From Palsa-504 sp963818225 (GTDB lineage: Bacteria > Actinomycetota > Actinomycetes > Streptosporangiales > Streptosporangiaceae): a stretch of 64,000 bases of DNA. The stretch spans positions 166,168 to 230,167 of the forward strand of contig CAWFRO010000004.1 of the NCBI GenBank assembly GCA_963818225.1. Reading direction: 5' to 3'. The notes under the pieces are model-generated. The model was not told where the DNA came from. It made no database searches and saw only the letters and a list, made by a program, of their open reading frames with translations. The number at the start of each line of letters is the position of its first letter. Position 1 is the stretch's first letter. The position numbers were made by a program, and so were the translations under genes. This document shows, one piece after another, positions 34,010 through 43,517 of this stretch.

Positions 34010-34849
34010 ATGCGATTCGCCTTTAAGACCGCTCCGCAGAACACCACCTGGCCGGACGTGCTGGCCGTGTGGAAGGAAGCCGACGACATCGAGATCTTCG
34101 AGTCAGGCTGGACGTTCGATCACTTCTATCCGATCTTCTCCGATCCGGCGGGGCCGTGCCTGGAAGGGTGGATGACGCTGGCCGCGCTGGCGCAGGCGAC
34201 CCGCCGGCTCCGGCTGGGGACGCTGGTCACCGGGATTCACTACCGTCATCCCGCGGTCCTGGCCAACATGGCCGCCACCCTGGACATCGTTTCCGGTGGC
34301 CGGCTTGAGCTGGGTATCGGGGCCGGCTGGAATGAGGAGGAATCCGGCGCCTACGGCATGGAGCTGGGCAGCCCGGGTGAGCGCAGCGACCGGTTTGAAG
34401 AGGCCTGCCAGGTCATCGCCGGGCTGCTGAGCCAGGAGACGACGGATTTCGCCGGCAAGTATTACCAGCTCACCAATGCGCGGTGTGAGCCCAAGCCGGT
34501 GCAGCGGCCGCATCCGCCGATCTGTATCGGCGGCAGCGGTGAGCGGCGCACGCTGCGTACTGCCGCACGGTTCGCGCAGCACTGGAACTTTGTCGGCGGC
34601 ACGCCCGAGGAGTTCGCGCGCAAGCGCGACGTGCTTCACGGGCACTGCCGTGACATCGGCCGGGATCCCGCGGAGATCATGTTGTCCAGCCACGTCCGGC
34701 TGGGCCCGGGAGGCGATCCCGGGCCGGTCGTGGACGCCGCGGCGGCGCTGGGCGAACAGGGTCTCGACCTGGCGATCGTCGTGCTCCCGCCCCCGCATGA
34801 CCCCGGCGTCCTGACCCCGCTCGCCGAGGCCCTCGCCCAGTTGCGCTGA
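34010..34849 (+). CDS. LLM-class F420-dependent oxidoreductase
   Basis: 279 aa from ATG 34010 (GGGAGA nine bases upstream). The luciferase-like barrel pattern is clear: RFAFKTAPQNTTW, DHFYPIFSDPAGPCLEGWMTLAALAQATRRLRLGTLVTGIHYRHPAVLANMAATLDIVSGGRLELGIGAGW. It lacks FMN-only signatures and fits the F420-dependent branch common in actinobacteria. The likely role is hydride transfer between F420H2 and a small substrate; which one is not evident. The 223-bp gap on its left (33787-34009) holds no gene. Confidence 0.88.
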   Translation: MRFAFKTAPQNTTWPDVLAVWKEADDIEIFESGWTFDHFYPIFSDPAGPCLEGWMTLAALAQATRRLRLGTLVTGIHYRHPAVLANMAATLDIVSGGRLELGIGAGWNEEESGAYGMELGSPGERSDRFEEACQVIAGLLSQETTDFAGKYYQLTNARCEPKPVQRPHPPICIGGSGERRTLRTAARFAQHWNFVGGTPEEFARKRDVLHGHCRDIGRDPAEIMLSSHVRLGPGGDPGPVVDAAAALGEQGLDLAIVVLPPPHDPGVLTPLAEALAQLR

Positions 34850-35012
34850 ACAGCCCAAGCCGGCGGTTTTTGCAGACCGTCTGAGGGGCTGGCACGGCCA
34901 TGCGGTCCACGACGTTGCCATCGAACCGGTGCCAGTCCATCCGGGCTCCTGCCGGTGGACCCGGGCTATATCGTCGGATGGATCCTGCCGAGCCGAGCGA
35001 GGGGTGGCGGAC

Positions 35013-35816
35013 ATGGAGAACCGGAGCCTGGGGCGGAGCGGGGTCAGCGTGCCGGTGGTCGGGCTCGGTACCTGGCGGCGGCTCGAGGCCGCCGCCGCCG
35101 ACGGCCGGGACCGCGAGCTGATCGATGCCGCCATCGGGGCCGACGTCCGGCTCATCGATACCTCGCCCATGTACGGTGCGGCTGAGCGGCTGCTCGCCGG
35201 CGCGCTGGACGGCAAGCGCGGCCAGGTCGTCATCGCCGACAAGGTCTGGACCCCGTCCCCGGAAGAGGGCAGGGCCCAGCTCGCCCGCGCGGTCCGATGG
35301 TATGGCGGCCGGGTCGACGTGATGCAGATCCACAACCTGGTGGCCTGGTCCGCGCATCTGCCGATGCTCGAAGCCGCCCGGGACCAGGGGCTGGTCGGCC
35401 TGATCGGAGCCACCCACTACTCCCCGGCTGCCTTCGGTGACCTCGCCGAGGTCATGGGCACCGGCCGCATCGACACCATCCAGGTCCCCTACAACCCGGT
35501 GCACCGCGAGGTCGAGCGCACGATCCTGCCGCTGGCTGCCGAACGCGGCCTCGGTGTCCTGCTGATGCGCCCGCTCGGCGAGGGCCAGCTCATGCGCCGG
35601 CCGCCCAGCCCGGCCGAGCTTGCGCCGCTGCGTCCCTTCGGCGTCACCACCTGGGCGCAGGCCCTGATCAAATGGGGCCTTAGCGACCCGCGCGTGCACG
35701 TCTCCCTGACCGCCACCTCCCAGCCCGGCCGGCTCGCGGACAACGCCGCCGGCGGGTCACCGCCCTGGTTCGGGCCGCAGGAGCGGGAACACGTGCTGCG
35801 CCTGGCCACAGCGTAG
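35013..35816 (+). CDS. Aldo/keto reductase (short type)
   Basis: 267 aa from ATG 35013. LGRSGVSVPVVGLGTWR opens the barrel; the tetrad is in LIDTSPMYGAAE (Asp, Tyr), VIADKVW (Lys) and MQIHNLVAW (His). The C-terminal cofactor loop is shorter than usual (VSLTATSQPGRLADNAAGG), as in some Tas/Yajo-like reductases. Together with the LLM gene to the left it may form a small reductive pair, but a 163-bp gap argues against strict co-transcription. Confidence 0.85.
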   Translation: MENRSLGRSGVSVPVVGLGTWRRLEAAAADGRDRELIDAAIGADVRLIDTSPMYGAAERLLAGALDGKRGQVVIADKVWTPSPEEGRAQLARAVRWYGGRVDVMQIHNLVAWSAHLPMLEAARDQGLVGLIGATHYSPAAFGDLAEVMGTGRIDTIQVPYNPVHREVERTILPLAAERGLGVLLMRPLGEGQLMRRPPSPAELAPLRPFGVTTWAQALIKWGLSDPRVHVSLTATSQPGRLADNAAGGSPPWFGPQEREHVLRLATA

Positions 35817-35848
35817 AGGTGCAGGGGTCTGATCGCGGGTGGCCGGCG

Positions 35849-36208
35849 TTACACCACGAGCTGATCGGGCGCGGGGCCGTTGCCCAGACCCAACGCCACC
35901 TCGAGCGCTGTGTGCTGCGGCGGGCTCAAGTCTTCGATGCCCTCAAAGAGGGGATGCAGTACCTGATTCAGGCCGGCGAAGCTGAAGTCCGCCTCGAACT
36001 CCGCACCAGCGGCACGCAGCACGCGGAGACCCGCATCGGCCGAATAAGCCGCCACGGCTTCCAGGAGAACGGTCTTCCCCACTCCGGGCGCTCCCGACAG
36101 CATGAGGGGGCCGCCGTCGGACGACGACTGGCCGACAAACGCGTGAAGAAGTTCGAGGTCCTTGTCGCGTCCGAACAGTAGCGTCGCGACCTCATGAGGC
36201 AATGCCAC
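35849..36208 (-). pseudogene. LuxR-type large ATPase regulator (LAL), 5' fragment
   Basis: 119 aa from GTG 36208. LLFGRDKDLELLHAFVGQSSSDGGPLMLSGAPGVGKTVLLEAVA (Walker A GAPGVGKT) followed by FSFAGLNQVLHPLFEGIEDL is the start of the AAA-type ATPase of large LuxR regulators, usually near 900 aa. After 119 residues the frame stops and no continuation appears in any frame of the next 33 bp before the aldo/keto reductase gene. The N-terminal segment of its gene is repeated inverted at 37506. Confidence 0.75.
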
Positions 36209-36224
36209 TCAGCCTAGGTTGATC
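36193..36224 (-). repeat. 32-bp inverted repeat, left copy
   Basis: On the reverse strand it reads from GATCAACCTAGGCTGAG through the GTG start to CCTCATG, covering the promoter-proximal part and first codons of the LAL fragment. It matches 37506-37537 at 31 of 32 positions in opposite orientation. Confidence 0.85.
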
Positions 36225-36340
36225 ATGTCTTGACCTGTGCTGATGTGCGAGGTCAGCGGATGATTCAGCGCTCATCAGCCTCGGTCATCAGACCTGACAG
36301 GCTACTGAGCGACCCCGTCGTGTGGCGCAGACTGGTCCCT

Positions 36341-37106
36341 ATGACGGATGAGGCCACCGGCTGGCTCCTTGGCCGTTTCGTCGATGCCGTCCAGCCGGTC
36401 TTGCCGCTGGTCTCGGTGTGGGCACACGGGTCACTGGCCGGAGGTGACTACCAGCCGGGACGCAGCGACCTCGACCTGATCGCCATCGTGAGCCCGGCCG
36501 TGCACGGCAGCGGAGGAACGACAGCTCGGGGAGGTGCACGAAAGCCTGGGAAGTGCTATCGCGCTCGCGTCGGGGCTGCATTGCAGCTATTGCGCGGCAG
36601 GGGAGCTGGATGATCCCGCGCGCTTGCACCTCACGTGGGCGCACGAGGAGTTCATGCACCGGCGTGTCACCCCGGTGACCAGGCGCGAGCTGCACGACTT
36701 CGGGCTCGTCTTGTACGGCGAGGCGCCAGCGGCCCTGCTTCCGCCGGTGACCGGCGGGCAACTCGCCGAGTTCGTGGTCCAGGACCTGGAAAGCTTCTGG
36801 CTGCCGTCCCTGGACCACCCGGAGCGGTGGGATCGTGACATCTGGGTTGACCTCGGCCTGCTGACCTTGGCCAGGGCAACGGTGACTTTGCGGGACGGCA
36901 GCCTGATCACCAAGGCCCAGGCTCTGTGCGTGCTTACCGAACTCGGTGCCCCGGCAGAGGTCGTAGACGACATCAGGCAGCGCCGGTACGGCGAGCCCGG
37001 TCCGGCCTCACAGCGGTGGATCGCCCGCCGGGCGGAGCTGACGCTCACCTTTCTGCGGCCCGCGATCGAACAGCTCGTAGCACAACAGCCACCCAGCACA
37101 GGCTGA
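36341..37106 (+). pseudogene. Nucleotidyltransferase with DUF4111-like domain, frameshifted
   Basis: From ATG 36341 the frame encodes a nucleotidyltransferase core (SVWAHGSLAGGDYQPGRSDLDLIAIV, metal-binding Asp pair). After SPAV at about 36503 it shifts: the other frame continues TAAEERQLGEVHESLG to the stop at 37106, through ELDDPARLHLTWAHEEFMHRRVTPVTRRELHDFG, as in aminoglycoside adenylyltransferase-like proteins. Deleting one C near 36503 restores a 254-aa protein. It would have transferred nucleotides to a small substrate or antibiotic; the target is not known. Confidence 0.75.
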
Positions 37107-37198
37107 TCATGCTGCGAGTGCGGGCAGGTGCAGGTTGACCCCCTGATCGTGACCGGGCCGCTGTGGCGGGTGCCGTGGTCGCCGGGCCGTTTGACGCG

Positions 37199-37444
37199 TT
37201 AGGAGTTGTGGCGGGCTCGTTTGATGACCGCTACTTCCTCATAGTCATCATCGAACAGTGCCAGCGCCATGACGAAATAGACCATGACGTGCGGCGGGAG
37301 CTTCCCGTCCGACCGCCGCGCCTGCCTGCCCGCCGCCGCCGCGGCGTAATCGACCGCATCGCGGGGCACGAACGCGGCCAGCACACCCAGCGACACCCAG
37401 TCCGTCAGCCGACCGCCCGCAGTCACCACGCCATTGTCGGCCAT
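37199..37444 (-). pseudogene. IS4-type transposase N-terminal remnant
   Basis: 81 aa. The pattern GRLTDWVSLGVLAAFVPRDAVDYAA, then GKLPPHVMVYFVMALALFDDDYEEV, is the N-terminal domain of IS4-family transposases. The catalytic DDE part is missing and the frame ends after about 80 residues. No matching terminal repeats were found, so this is a relic. Confidence 0.75.
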
Positions 37445-37505
37445 AAGCCGCGATCATGTCCGCTACCAGGCAGAACATCACGGAGCGACACACCCTTGAA
37501 ACCAA

Positions 37506-37537
37506 GATCAACTTAGGCTGAGTGGCATTGCCTCATG
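37506..37537 (+). repeat. 32-bp inverted repeat, right copy
   Basis: Forward-strand copy of the LAL gene start (GATCAACTTAGGCTGAG...CCTCATG), where the frame MALPHG meets a stop at once. One base differs from the left copy (36193-36224). The pair brackets 1.28 kb containing the nucleotidyltransferase and the IS4 remnant. Confidence 0.85.
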
Positions 37538-37654
37538 GGTGAGCTCATGGCTTTCCCGTCCTGAGCGGGCCTGGCCTTTGTCCATCACGTTATATCCAGC
37601 CGATCTTTACGTTGCGTCTCCCCACACGAATGGAGCCATGCAATGGCACTTTGG

Positions 37655-39604
37655 CTACCAGATATGGACCCGGGTTTCTGGTTCGAGCCACAGCTCGTCG
37701 GTAGCTCCGACATCAAAGGCGCTGTAGAACTCGTCGAGGTTCCGCACGATCTGGTTGCAGCGGAACTCGCCGGGGGAGTGCGGGTCGGTGGCGAGCAGCC
37801 GGAGTGCTTCCTCGTCCCGGGCCTTTACCTTCCAGACAACAGCCCACGCCATGAAGAAGCGCTGGGCGCCCGTCAGACCGTCGATGACCGGCGCCTCCTG
37901 GCCGCGCAGCGACACCTGGTAGGCCTTCCAGGCGATGCCCAGGCCGCCGAGGTCCCCGATGTTCTCCCCGATCGTCAGCGCTCCGTTCACATGCTGGTCC
38001 GGTATCTGCTTGGGCGCCAGGCCGTTGTATTGCTCGATCAGCGACCGGGTCCGGCTTTCGAACGCTTGCCGGTCCGTGGCGCTCCACCAGTCGGTGAGCT
38101 TGCCGTCGCCGTCGACTTTGGAACCTTGGTCATCGAAGCCGTGGCCGATCTCGTGGCCTATGATTGCGCCGATCGCGCCGTAGTTGGCTGCATCGTCGCG
38201 GGCGGGATTGAAGAACGGATCCTGAAGGATCGCCGCCGGGAACACGATCTCGTTCATGCCTGAGTTGTAGTAGGCGTTGACCGTCTGGGGGGTCATGTGC
38301 CACTCGTCGCGGTCGACCGGCTGGCCTATTTTGTTCAGCTCGCGGTGGAACTCGAAGGCATAAGCGGCCCGCACGTTGGCCATGAGGTCCGCCGGATCGG
38401 TCCTGAGATTGGAGTAGTCCCGCCATTTATCCGGGTAGCCGATCTTCGGCGTGAACTTCCCGAGCTTGTCCAAGGCCCGCTGGCGGGTGTCCGGCCCCAT
38501 CCATTCGAGCTTCTCGATGCTCTGGCGGTAGGCCTCCAGGAGGTTGGCGACCAGGACATCCATGCTCTCCCGGGCCCCATGCGGGAAGTGCCGGGCGACG
38601 TAGGCCCGGCCGACCGCTTCCCCCATCGCCCACTCGGCCAGCGAGACACCGCGCTTCCAGCGCTCGCGCAGCTGGGGGGTGCCGCTCAGGATGCGGCCGT
38701 AGAAGTCGAAATTTTCCTGGACGAACGCCTCAGACAGATACCCGGCCGCGCCGTGGATCACCCGCCAGCACAGCCAGTCCCGCCACGCCGGGACGTGCTC
38801 GTCGGTGAGCAGCGAGGCCAGCCCGGTGCTGAAGCTCGGCTGGCGGAGCACGATCTCGTCGAAGGCGCCAGCGGGTGGGTCCAAAGCCGCTAGCCACCCT
38901 CGCAGGTCCGGTCCCTGCGACAGCACGCCGGCCCAGGTGAACAGGTTGTAAGTCTTCTCGCGTTCGCGGCTCGCGACCTTGTCCCAGTGGTGCCCAGCCA
39001 CCGCCGTCTCCAGCGCGAGCACCCGCCTGGCTGCTTCCTCGGCGTCCGGCAGCCCGGCCAGCTCGAACATTCGCTGCACATGCCCAGCGAACGCGTCGCG
39101 GACGCTGGTAAACCGCTCCTCGCGGTAGTAGCTCTCGTCGGGCAGCGAGATACCTCCCTGCTGGAAAAACATCAGGTAACGCTCCGGGTTGCCCGGGTCG
39201 GTGTCGACAAAGAGCCGGTACGGGCCCCCGATGCCCAATGGCTGCAGCCGTCCGAGCGTCTCCAGCAGCTCCGCAACGGAGCTGACGGCCCGGGCCGCGG
39301 CGAGCGCTTGGCTGATGGGCTGCGCGCCGAGCAGCTCTGCCCGGTCCGTATCCATGAAACTGGCGTACAGGTCGCCGAACTTCCGCTCCTCGCTGCCTTC
39401 TGGTGCCGACACGGCCTCGGCCACGATCTCACGCACCGCGTTCTCAGCCTGATCAGCCAGAATGCGGAACGTGCTGTCGCGCGCCCGGTCGGCGCCGATC
39501 GTGGTCTGCTCGAGCCACCGGCCGTTGACGTGCCGGAACAGGTCGTCTTGCGGCCGGATGCCGGGATCCAGCTCGTCGGTGGGGATACCGGATGGGAGGG
39601 TCAT
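37655..39604 (-). CDS. M13-family zinc metallopeptidase (PepO-like)
   Basis: 649 aa from ATG 39604 (CTGGAGCGT upstream); a frame starting at 39649 adds 15 residues without a ribosome site. The N-terminal part opens LDPGIRPQDDLFRHVNGRW, as in PepO. The catalytic region has VNAYYNSGMNEIVFPAAILQ, the zinc site IIGHEIGHGFDDQG (about residue 487) and ENIGDLGG with the third ligand Glu. It cleaves small peptides; no signal peptide is seen, so it is probably cytosolic. It stands alone on the reverse strand. Confidence 0.93.
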   Translation of the reverse strand: MTLPSGIPTDELDPGIRPQDDLFRHVNGRWLEQTTIGADRARDSTFRILADQAENAVREIVAEAVSAPEGSEERKFGDLYASFMDTDRAELLGAQPISQALAAARAVSSVAELLETLGRLQPLGIGGPYRLFVDTDPGNPERYLMFFQQGGISLPDESYYREERFTSVRDAFAGHVQRMFELAGLPDAEEAARRVLALETAVAGHHWDKVASREREKTYNLFTWAGVLSQGPDLRGWLAALDPPAGAFDEIVLRQPSFSTGLASLLTDEHVPAWRDWLCWRVIHGAAGYLSEAFVQENFDFYGRILSGTPQLRERWKRGVSLAEWAMGEAVGRAYVARHFPHGARESMDVLVANLLEAYRQSIEKLEWMGPDTRQRALDKLGKFTPKIGYPDKWRDYSNLRTDPADLMANVRAAYAFEFHRELNKIGQPVDRDEWHMTPQTVNAYYNSGMNEIVFPAAILQDPFFNPARDDAANYGAIGAIIGHEIGHGFDDQGSKVDGDGKLTDWWSATDRQAFESRTRSLIEQYNGLAPKQIPDQHVNGALTIGENIGDLGGLGIAWKAYQVSLRGQEAPVIDGLTGAQRFFMAWAVVWKVKARDEEALRLLATDPHSPGEFRCNQIVRNLDEFYSAFDVGATDELWLEPETRVHIW

Positions 39605-39845
39605 ACGCTCCAGCGTAGGACCAGTCACGGCCAGGACGCTGAACCACACTGGTCCCGCCGCTCACCTGCGGGGCAATCACCCGGTCGTCCGGTATGGACG
39701 TTGACGACGGCGACACGATGGGATGATCTGAAGGTGGGAGCCACCGGATTCGGTGTGGATCACCAGGATCTGCACCGGCTCTTAAGGAAGCCCTTATCCC
39801 CGCCGTACCGAAGTCGATGCCTGCGGGCCATATTGGAGGTACGAA

Positions 39846-40145
39846 GTGATCATCGTCGCCGGGCATTTCGTCGTCGACCCCGATCAGCGTGAACAGTTCC
39901 TGCACAGCCGCACCGACATGATGCGGGCTTCCCGGTCGGAGGCCGGCTGCATCTCGTATGCCTTCAGCCCTGACCCGCTGGATGCCTCCCGGGTCCTCCT
40001 CTTCGAGCGGTGGGAGAGCAAGGCGGCTTTGGCCGGCCATCTGGCCGGCCTGCGCCAGCGACCGCCTCAGCAAGACGGCGTCGAGGTGCAGGAATCTGAG
40101 GTGCAGCAGTACGAGATCTCCGCTATCGGCCCGGTAGGCAGCTGA
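39846..40145 (+). CDS. Antibiotic biosynthesis monooxygenase (ABM) domain protein
   Basis: 99 aa from GTG 39846 (TTGGAGGTACGAA upstream). The single ferredoxin-like ABM domain has MIIVAGHFVVDPDQREQFL, SRSEAGCISYAFSPDPLD and LLFERWESKAALAGHLAG, the usual pattern. Family members form dimers and can oxidise quinones or break down haem without cofactors; the function here is not defined. Confidence 0.85.
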   Translation: MIIVAGHFVVDPDQREQFLHSRTDMMRASRSEAGCISYAFSPDPLDASRVLLFERWESKAALAGHLAGLRQRPPQQDGVEVQESEVQQYEISAIGPVGS

Positions 40146-40670
40146 CCCTCCGTTGGGCCCACGCTTCCTCCTGCAGCGCGTCAGTCGCGTACTGCCGTGA
40201 TACTCATATTGCCGATGGCTGCTGCGAGAGTTGGTTCTGTTCGCAATGCGATCGGGAGCCGTTGACAGGACCTAATGCACATGGTTCGCTTGAAACGTTG
40301 ACAATAACCGGTTTCACTTTTGTGCCAGGTCAGCCACGGCCACGGTGCCGGGTTTACCGAGGTGATGAGCTGGCATGCCAACCAGCCGGATAGCAGAGTT
40401 TCCGACGCCAGGCCCGGTCCTGGCTGGAGGCGAACGCCCAGTTCAGCAACAGGCGCGCACCTTCACACTGCTGGTCAGTGCGTTTACCATCGGTTTTGGC
40501 ATACCCGGTTCCCCTGCAGCCTCATCACGGCCGCCGTCCGCGGTGACGAAGGCCGCGGGCCCGCAGCCCGGTGTGCCCGCGGGAAGACGTCGGCAGTGCT
40601 GCCGGCAAGACGGGTTAGCGAGCACCGCGTGAGTACGCCGAACGAATTCAGTCGTTAGGAGTTTCAGGAC
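40146..40670. other. 525-bp intergenic region before the acyl-CoA dehydrogenase
   Basis: No convincing gene. Bases 40180-40330 are AT-richer than the surroundings. The end has TTAGGAGTTTC before the acyl-CoA dehydrogenase ATG. The upstream part may hold its promoter. Confidence 0.5.
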
Positions 40671-41891
40671 ATGGATTTCTCAGCCGTCACCCTCACCGAA
40701 TCTCAGCAGGCGTTCCGGGATGAGGTCCGGGCGTTCCTGGACGAGCACCTCACCCCCGAGGTGTACGCGGGGATGCGGGAGCGGGACGCGTCCTACGACG
40801 AGGGCTTTCAGCTCGCCATGGGCGCCAAGGGCTGGCTGTGGCCGCGCTGGCGGAAGGAAGACGGCGGCGCGGGACTGGACAACGTGTGCGTCAAGATCCT
40901 CGAGACCGAGCTGAGCGACAGGAACGCCCCGATGAGCATGATCAGCCTCACCCAGCTGGTCTGGCCGGCCGTTGAGGCACACGGGGACCCCGGAGTGCGC
41001 GACGAGCTGAAGCCCGGGATAGCCAGCGGAACGGCCCGGATCTGCATCGGCTACACCGAACCGGACGGCGGGTCAGACATCGCCGGGGCCAAGACCCGGG
41101 CGGTCCGCGACGGCGACGAGTGGGTCATCAACGGCCAGAAGATCTTCACCTCCAACGCCCAGTTCGCCACCCACGTCTTCCTGCTCACCCGGACCGACCC
41201 GGCCCTGCCCAAGCACAAGGGCCTGACTCTCTTCCTGGTGCCGCTCAGCACTCCGGGATTCGACCGTCAGCCGCTGCCCAACATGGTGGACTCGGGCACC
41301 AACATCACCTACTACAGCGATGTCCGCGTCTCCGACCGCTACCGCATCGGCGAGGTCAACGACGGCTGGTCCACACTGCACGGCCCGCTGGACGCCGAGC
41401 ACTACCTCGATGGCCCGGCCAGTAAGCTCGAGGACATCGGCCCCGGCGCCAGTATTGTGCGGTATCTGGGCCGGTCGGTCGAGGCCGCGGTGCGCTGGGC
41501 CAAGGACGCTCCGGACGGGGCTGCGGAGATGGCCGGCAACGAGGCGTTCCTGGCCGGGATCGGCCGTCTGCTGGTCGACATGGAGGGGAGCGCCTGCACC
41601 CCCTCGGCGATGGCCAAGATAATTGCCTCCGACACCGCCCGGCTGGGCTTCGAGCAGCTCATCGACTTGGTCGGCCCGGCCGCGACCCTGCCGCCAGGCG
41701 CGCAGGGCGCCATCGGCGACGGCATCATCGAATTGGGCCACCGGCAAGCCCAGCTCACGGCGACCCCCGGCGGCACAGTCGAGGTGTTCCGGACCATCAT
41801 CGCCCAGCACGACCTGGGCCTCCCGCGCCCGGATTACCCCGGCCGCAGGGCATTCCTGCCGGGCGACCGCCCCGCCACGGCAGCGGCCTAG
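40671..41891 (+). CDS. Acyl-CoA dehydrogenase
   Basis: 406 aa from ATG 40671. ICIGYTEPDGGSDIAGAKTRAV is the FAD/acyl-binding signature and WVINGQKIFTSNAQFATHVFLL the next strand; the C-terminal half has LGRSVEAAVRWAKDA and the final IELGHRQAQLTATPGGTVEVFRTIIAQHDLGLPR, typical of the family. A clear catalytic Glu is not placed by sequence alone. It oxidises acyl-CoA thioesters, electrons going to ETF. No other beta-oxidation genes are next to it, so it may act in a special pathway. Confidence 0.9.
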   Translation: MDFSAVTLTESQQAFRDEVRAFLDEHLTPEVYAGMRERDASYDEGFQLAMGAKGWLWPRWRKEDGGAGLDNVCVKILETELSDRNAPMSMISLTQLVWPAVEAHGDPGVRDELKPGIASGTARICIGYTEPDGGSDIAGAKTRAVRDGDEWVINGQKIFTSNAQFATHVFLLTRTDPALPKHKGLTLFLVPLSTPGFDRQPLPNMVDSGTNITYYSDVRVSDRYRIGEVNDGWSTLHGPLDAEHYLDGPASKLEDIGPGASIVRYLGRSVEAAVRWAKDAPDGAAEMAGNEAFLAGIGRLLVDMEGSACTPSAMAKIIASDTARLGFEQLIDLVGPAATLPPGAQGAIGDGIIELGHRQAQLTATPGGTVEVFRTIIAQHDLGLPRPDYPGRRAFLPGDRPATAAA

Positions 41892-41982
41892 CCTCAAGCG
41901 GTACCGGGCAGGCCCAGCCATGATGGTGCTGGGTCGGCCAGGACCTGCAGTTCTGTTTCTCTTGCGTGGCTTTCGGGACGAA

Positions 41983-42240
41983 ATGCGGGCGAGGTTGCTA
42001 GCGGGGTGCGGTGGCGGCCTCGAGGCCCGCCGCGCCTTCCTGATCGGCCAGGCCGTCCGAGAACGCCGCCTGGCCCTGTGCTTGTCCCAAACCGAACTGG
42101 CGGCCCGGGCTGGCATGACCCAGCCCGCGCTGTCCCCCCTGGAAGCAGGCGGCGTCGTGCCCACCATTGCGTTGCTGGAACGGATCAGCAGCGCCCTCGA
42201 CGCAGACCTCATCGTAGAAATAGCCCCGCACGCTGCCTGA
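41983..42240 (+). CDS. HigA-like XRE helix-turn-helix protein
   Basis: 85 aa if ATG 41983 is used; ATG 41920 is also in frame. The HTH is clear: VRERRLALCLSQTELAARAGMTQPALSPLEAGGVVPTIALLERISSALDADLIVEIAP, very like antitoxins of the HigBA group, where SRLEAGG is usual (here SPLEAGG). No toxin gene is adjacent: upstream is the acyl-CoA dehydrogenase, and downstream no RelE/HigB-like frame was found. It may be a solitary regulator or a degraded TA module. The N-terminal 25 residues do not match the family well. Confidence 0.55.
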   Translation: MRARLLAGCGGGLEARRAFLIGQAVRERRLALCLSQTELAARAGMTQPALSPLEAGGVVPTIALLERISSALDADLIVEIAPHAA

Positions 42241-42504
42241 GCCCAGCCTGGACCACGCCAGCGCCGCACCCCGTTCTTCGGCCTGCTGACGGAGTTCCTT
42301 GAGCTTCTCCCGGACCTCGGTTTCGTCCGGGCCGTTTGCCCCAAACAACCGTCATGGGAGCTACTGCACTTCGATTGGCTCACCTATTGGCTCCACCTAA
42401 GATGCCGAAAGAAGTGTCAAAGAGCTCTGAACTGGCCAGGGCTTCGCTCGCGAGTGCCGGTTGCTGTACGTTTCTGCTGTACCACTGTCAGCAAGGAGAA
42501 GCCG

Positions 42505-43404
42505 ATGCCGCAACCGAAAGCACGGCGGGCTACCGGCGAGTCATCGGATGTGGCCAAGCTTGTCAGGTTGCATCACCGGCGTCGCGGGTGGGCCTGGGTG
42601 GCGACAGGCAGCGTGATTGGCCTCGTGGTGTACCTGGGGATCGGCGTAAATCTGTCCGGGAAAATCACCGGGACGGCAGAAGCTCTCAGCGTTATCCCGG
42701 TCTTCGTACTGCTCGCCCTGGCTCTGGCTGGGCTAATTGTGGTAATCGCCGATACATCACGCATTCACCACGCCGACGCGGGCGTCCAGGTGAGCGCGAA
42801 GGGCAGCGTTTCGCATTATCCGTTCTACGCTCATGCCTATCGCTATCCGCCGCACCACCGTGGCAGCTGGGTGTTCGTCATCGTCATGCTCGTCGCGATG
42901 ACTGGTATCACCGTGTTTATCCTGCCCGCCGAAGTGAATTCGTGGGCATATGTGGTGGGCGCGGAGCATCACGACACCTTCAACCCGGTGTCGTATGGCA
43001 TGGTCTGCCGAAGCGTGTCCCGGGGCGGCGGCTGCAGCACGGTGACCGAAGGCTATCTTTCCGCCAGCGGCGCGGCCGTCACCTGGGGCAGCCAGGTGCC
43101 ACTCGGCCAGCCGTTCAGTGTCCGTGACCCGCTCTGGGCCTGGGGCAGCGGGCGGAATCTCGACACCGGCGACGGCTCGGCGATCCCGACGATTATCGCG
43201 GGCCTGTTCTTCGATGGAGTAACGCTCCTGCTGCTGTACGCCCTCGTCGTGATAGTGCGCGACACGCCGTCGAGGCGCAGCCAGCGGATGCCTGTGCCCG
43301 CTGGCGCAGATCCGGGCGGAGCCCGCCGGACACATCATCCCGATCACGGTCACCGCGAAAGCGGAGTTCCCCGCCCTACACACCGTGGGCCAGGTAGGCG
43401 CTGA
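42505..43404 (+). CDS. Four-helix membrane protein, unknown
   Basis: 299 aa from ATG 42505 (AAGGAGAAGCCG upstream). Four hydrophobic segments are visible: about residues 31-49, 62-84, 120-140 and 225-250. Between the third and fourth lies a likely outside domain with conserved-looking Cys residues (MVCRSVSRGGGCSTVTEGYLS) and several Trp residues. The C-terminal 50 residues are Arg/Pro/His-rich and cytosolic. I do not recognise the family. It lies just upstream of an ECF sigma factor on the same strand (113 bp), and could be its anti-sigma-like membrane partner, although no anti-sigma domain is visible. Confidence 0.6.
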   Translation: MPQPKARRATGESSDVAKLVRLHHRRRGWAWVATGSVIGLVVYLGIGVNLSGKITGTAEALSVIPVFVLLALALAGLIVVIADTSRIHHADAGVQVSAKGSVSHYPFYAHAYRYPPHHRGSWVFVIVMLVAMTGITVFILPAEVNSWAYVVGAEHHDTFNPVSYGMVCRSVSRGGGCSTVTEGYLSASGAAVTWGSQVPLGQPFSVRDPLWAWGSGRNLDTGDGSAIPTIIAGLFFDGVTLLLLYALVVIVRDTPSRRSQRMPVPAGADPGGARRTHHPDHGHRESGVPRPTHRGPGRR

Positions 43405-43517
43405 CGATCGCCCCGGAGGGTGGAGCGCACAGCGGTCCGCGCGGTTCGCCGAAGCAATGGCACTGCCCCCGGTTTCCGGGCTAGCCACGTGTTTGAGTCT
43501 TGGGAGAGGATTCGGGC

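Noticed and set aside
41998..42348. Reverse frame beginning MFGANGPDETEVREKLKELRQQAEERGA
   Set aside because: The first 35 residues look protein-like, but the rest is antisense to the XRE gene; no family or ribosome site supports it. A degraded HigB-like toxin cannot be excluded.
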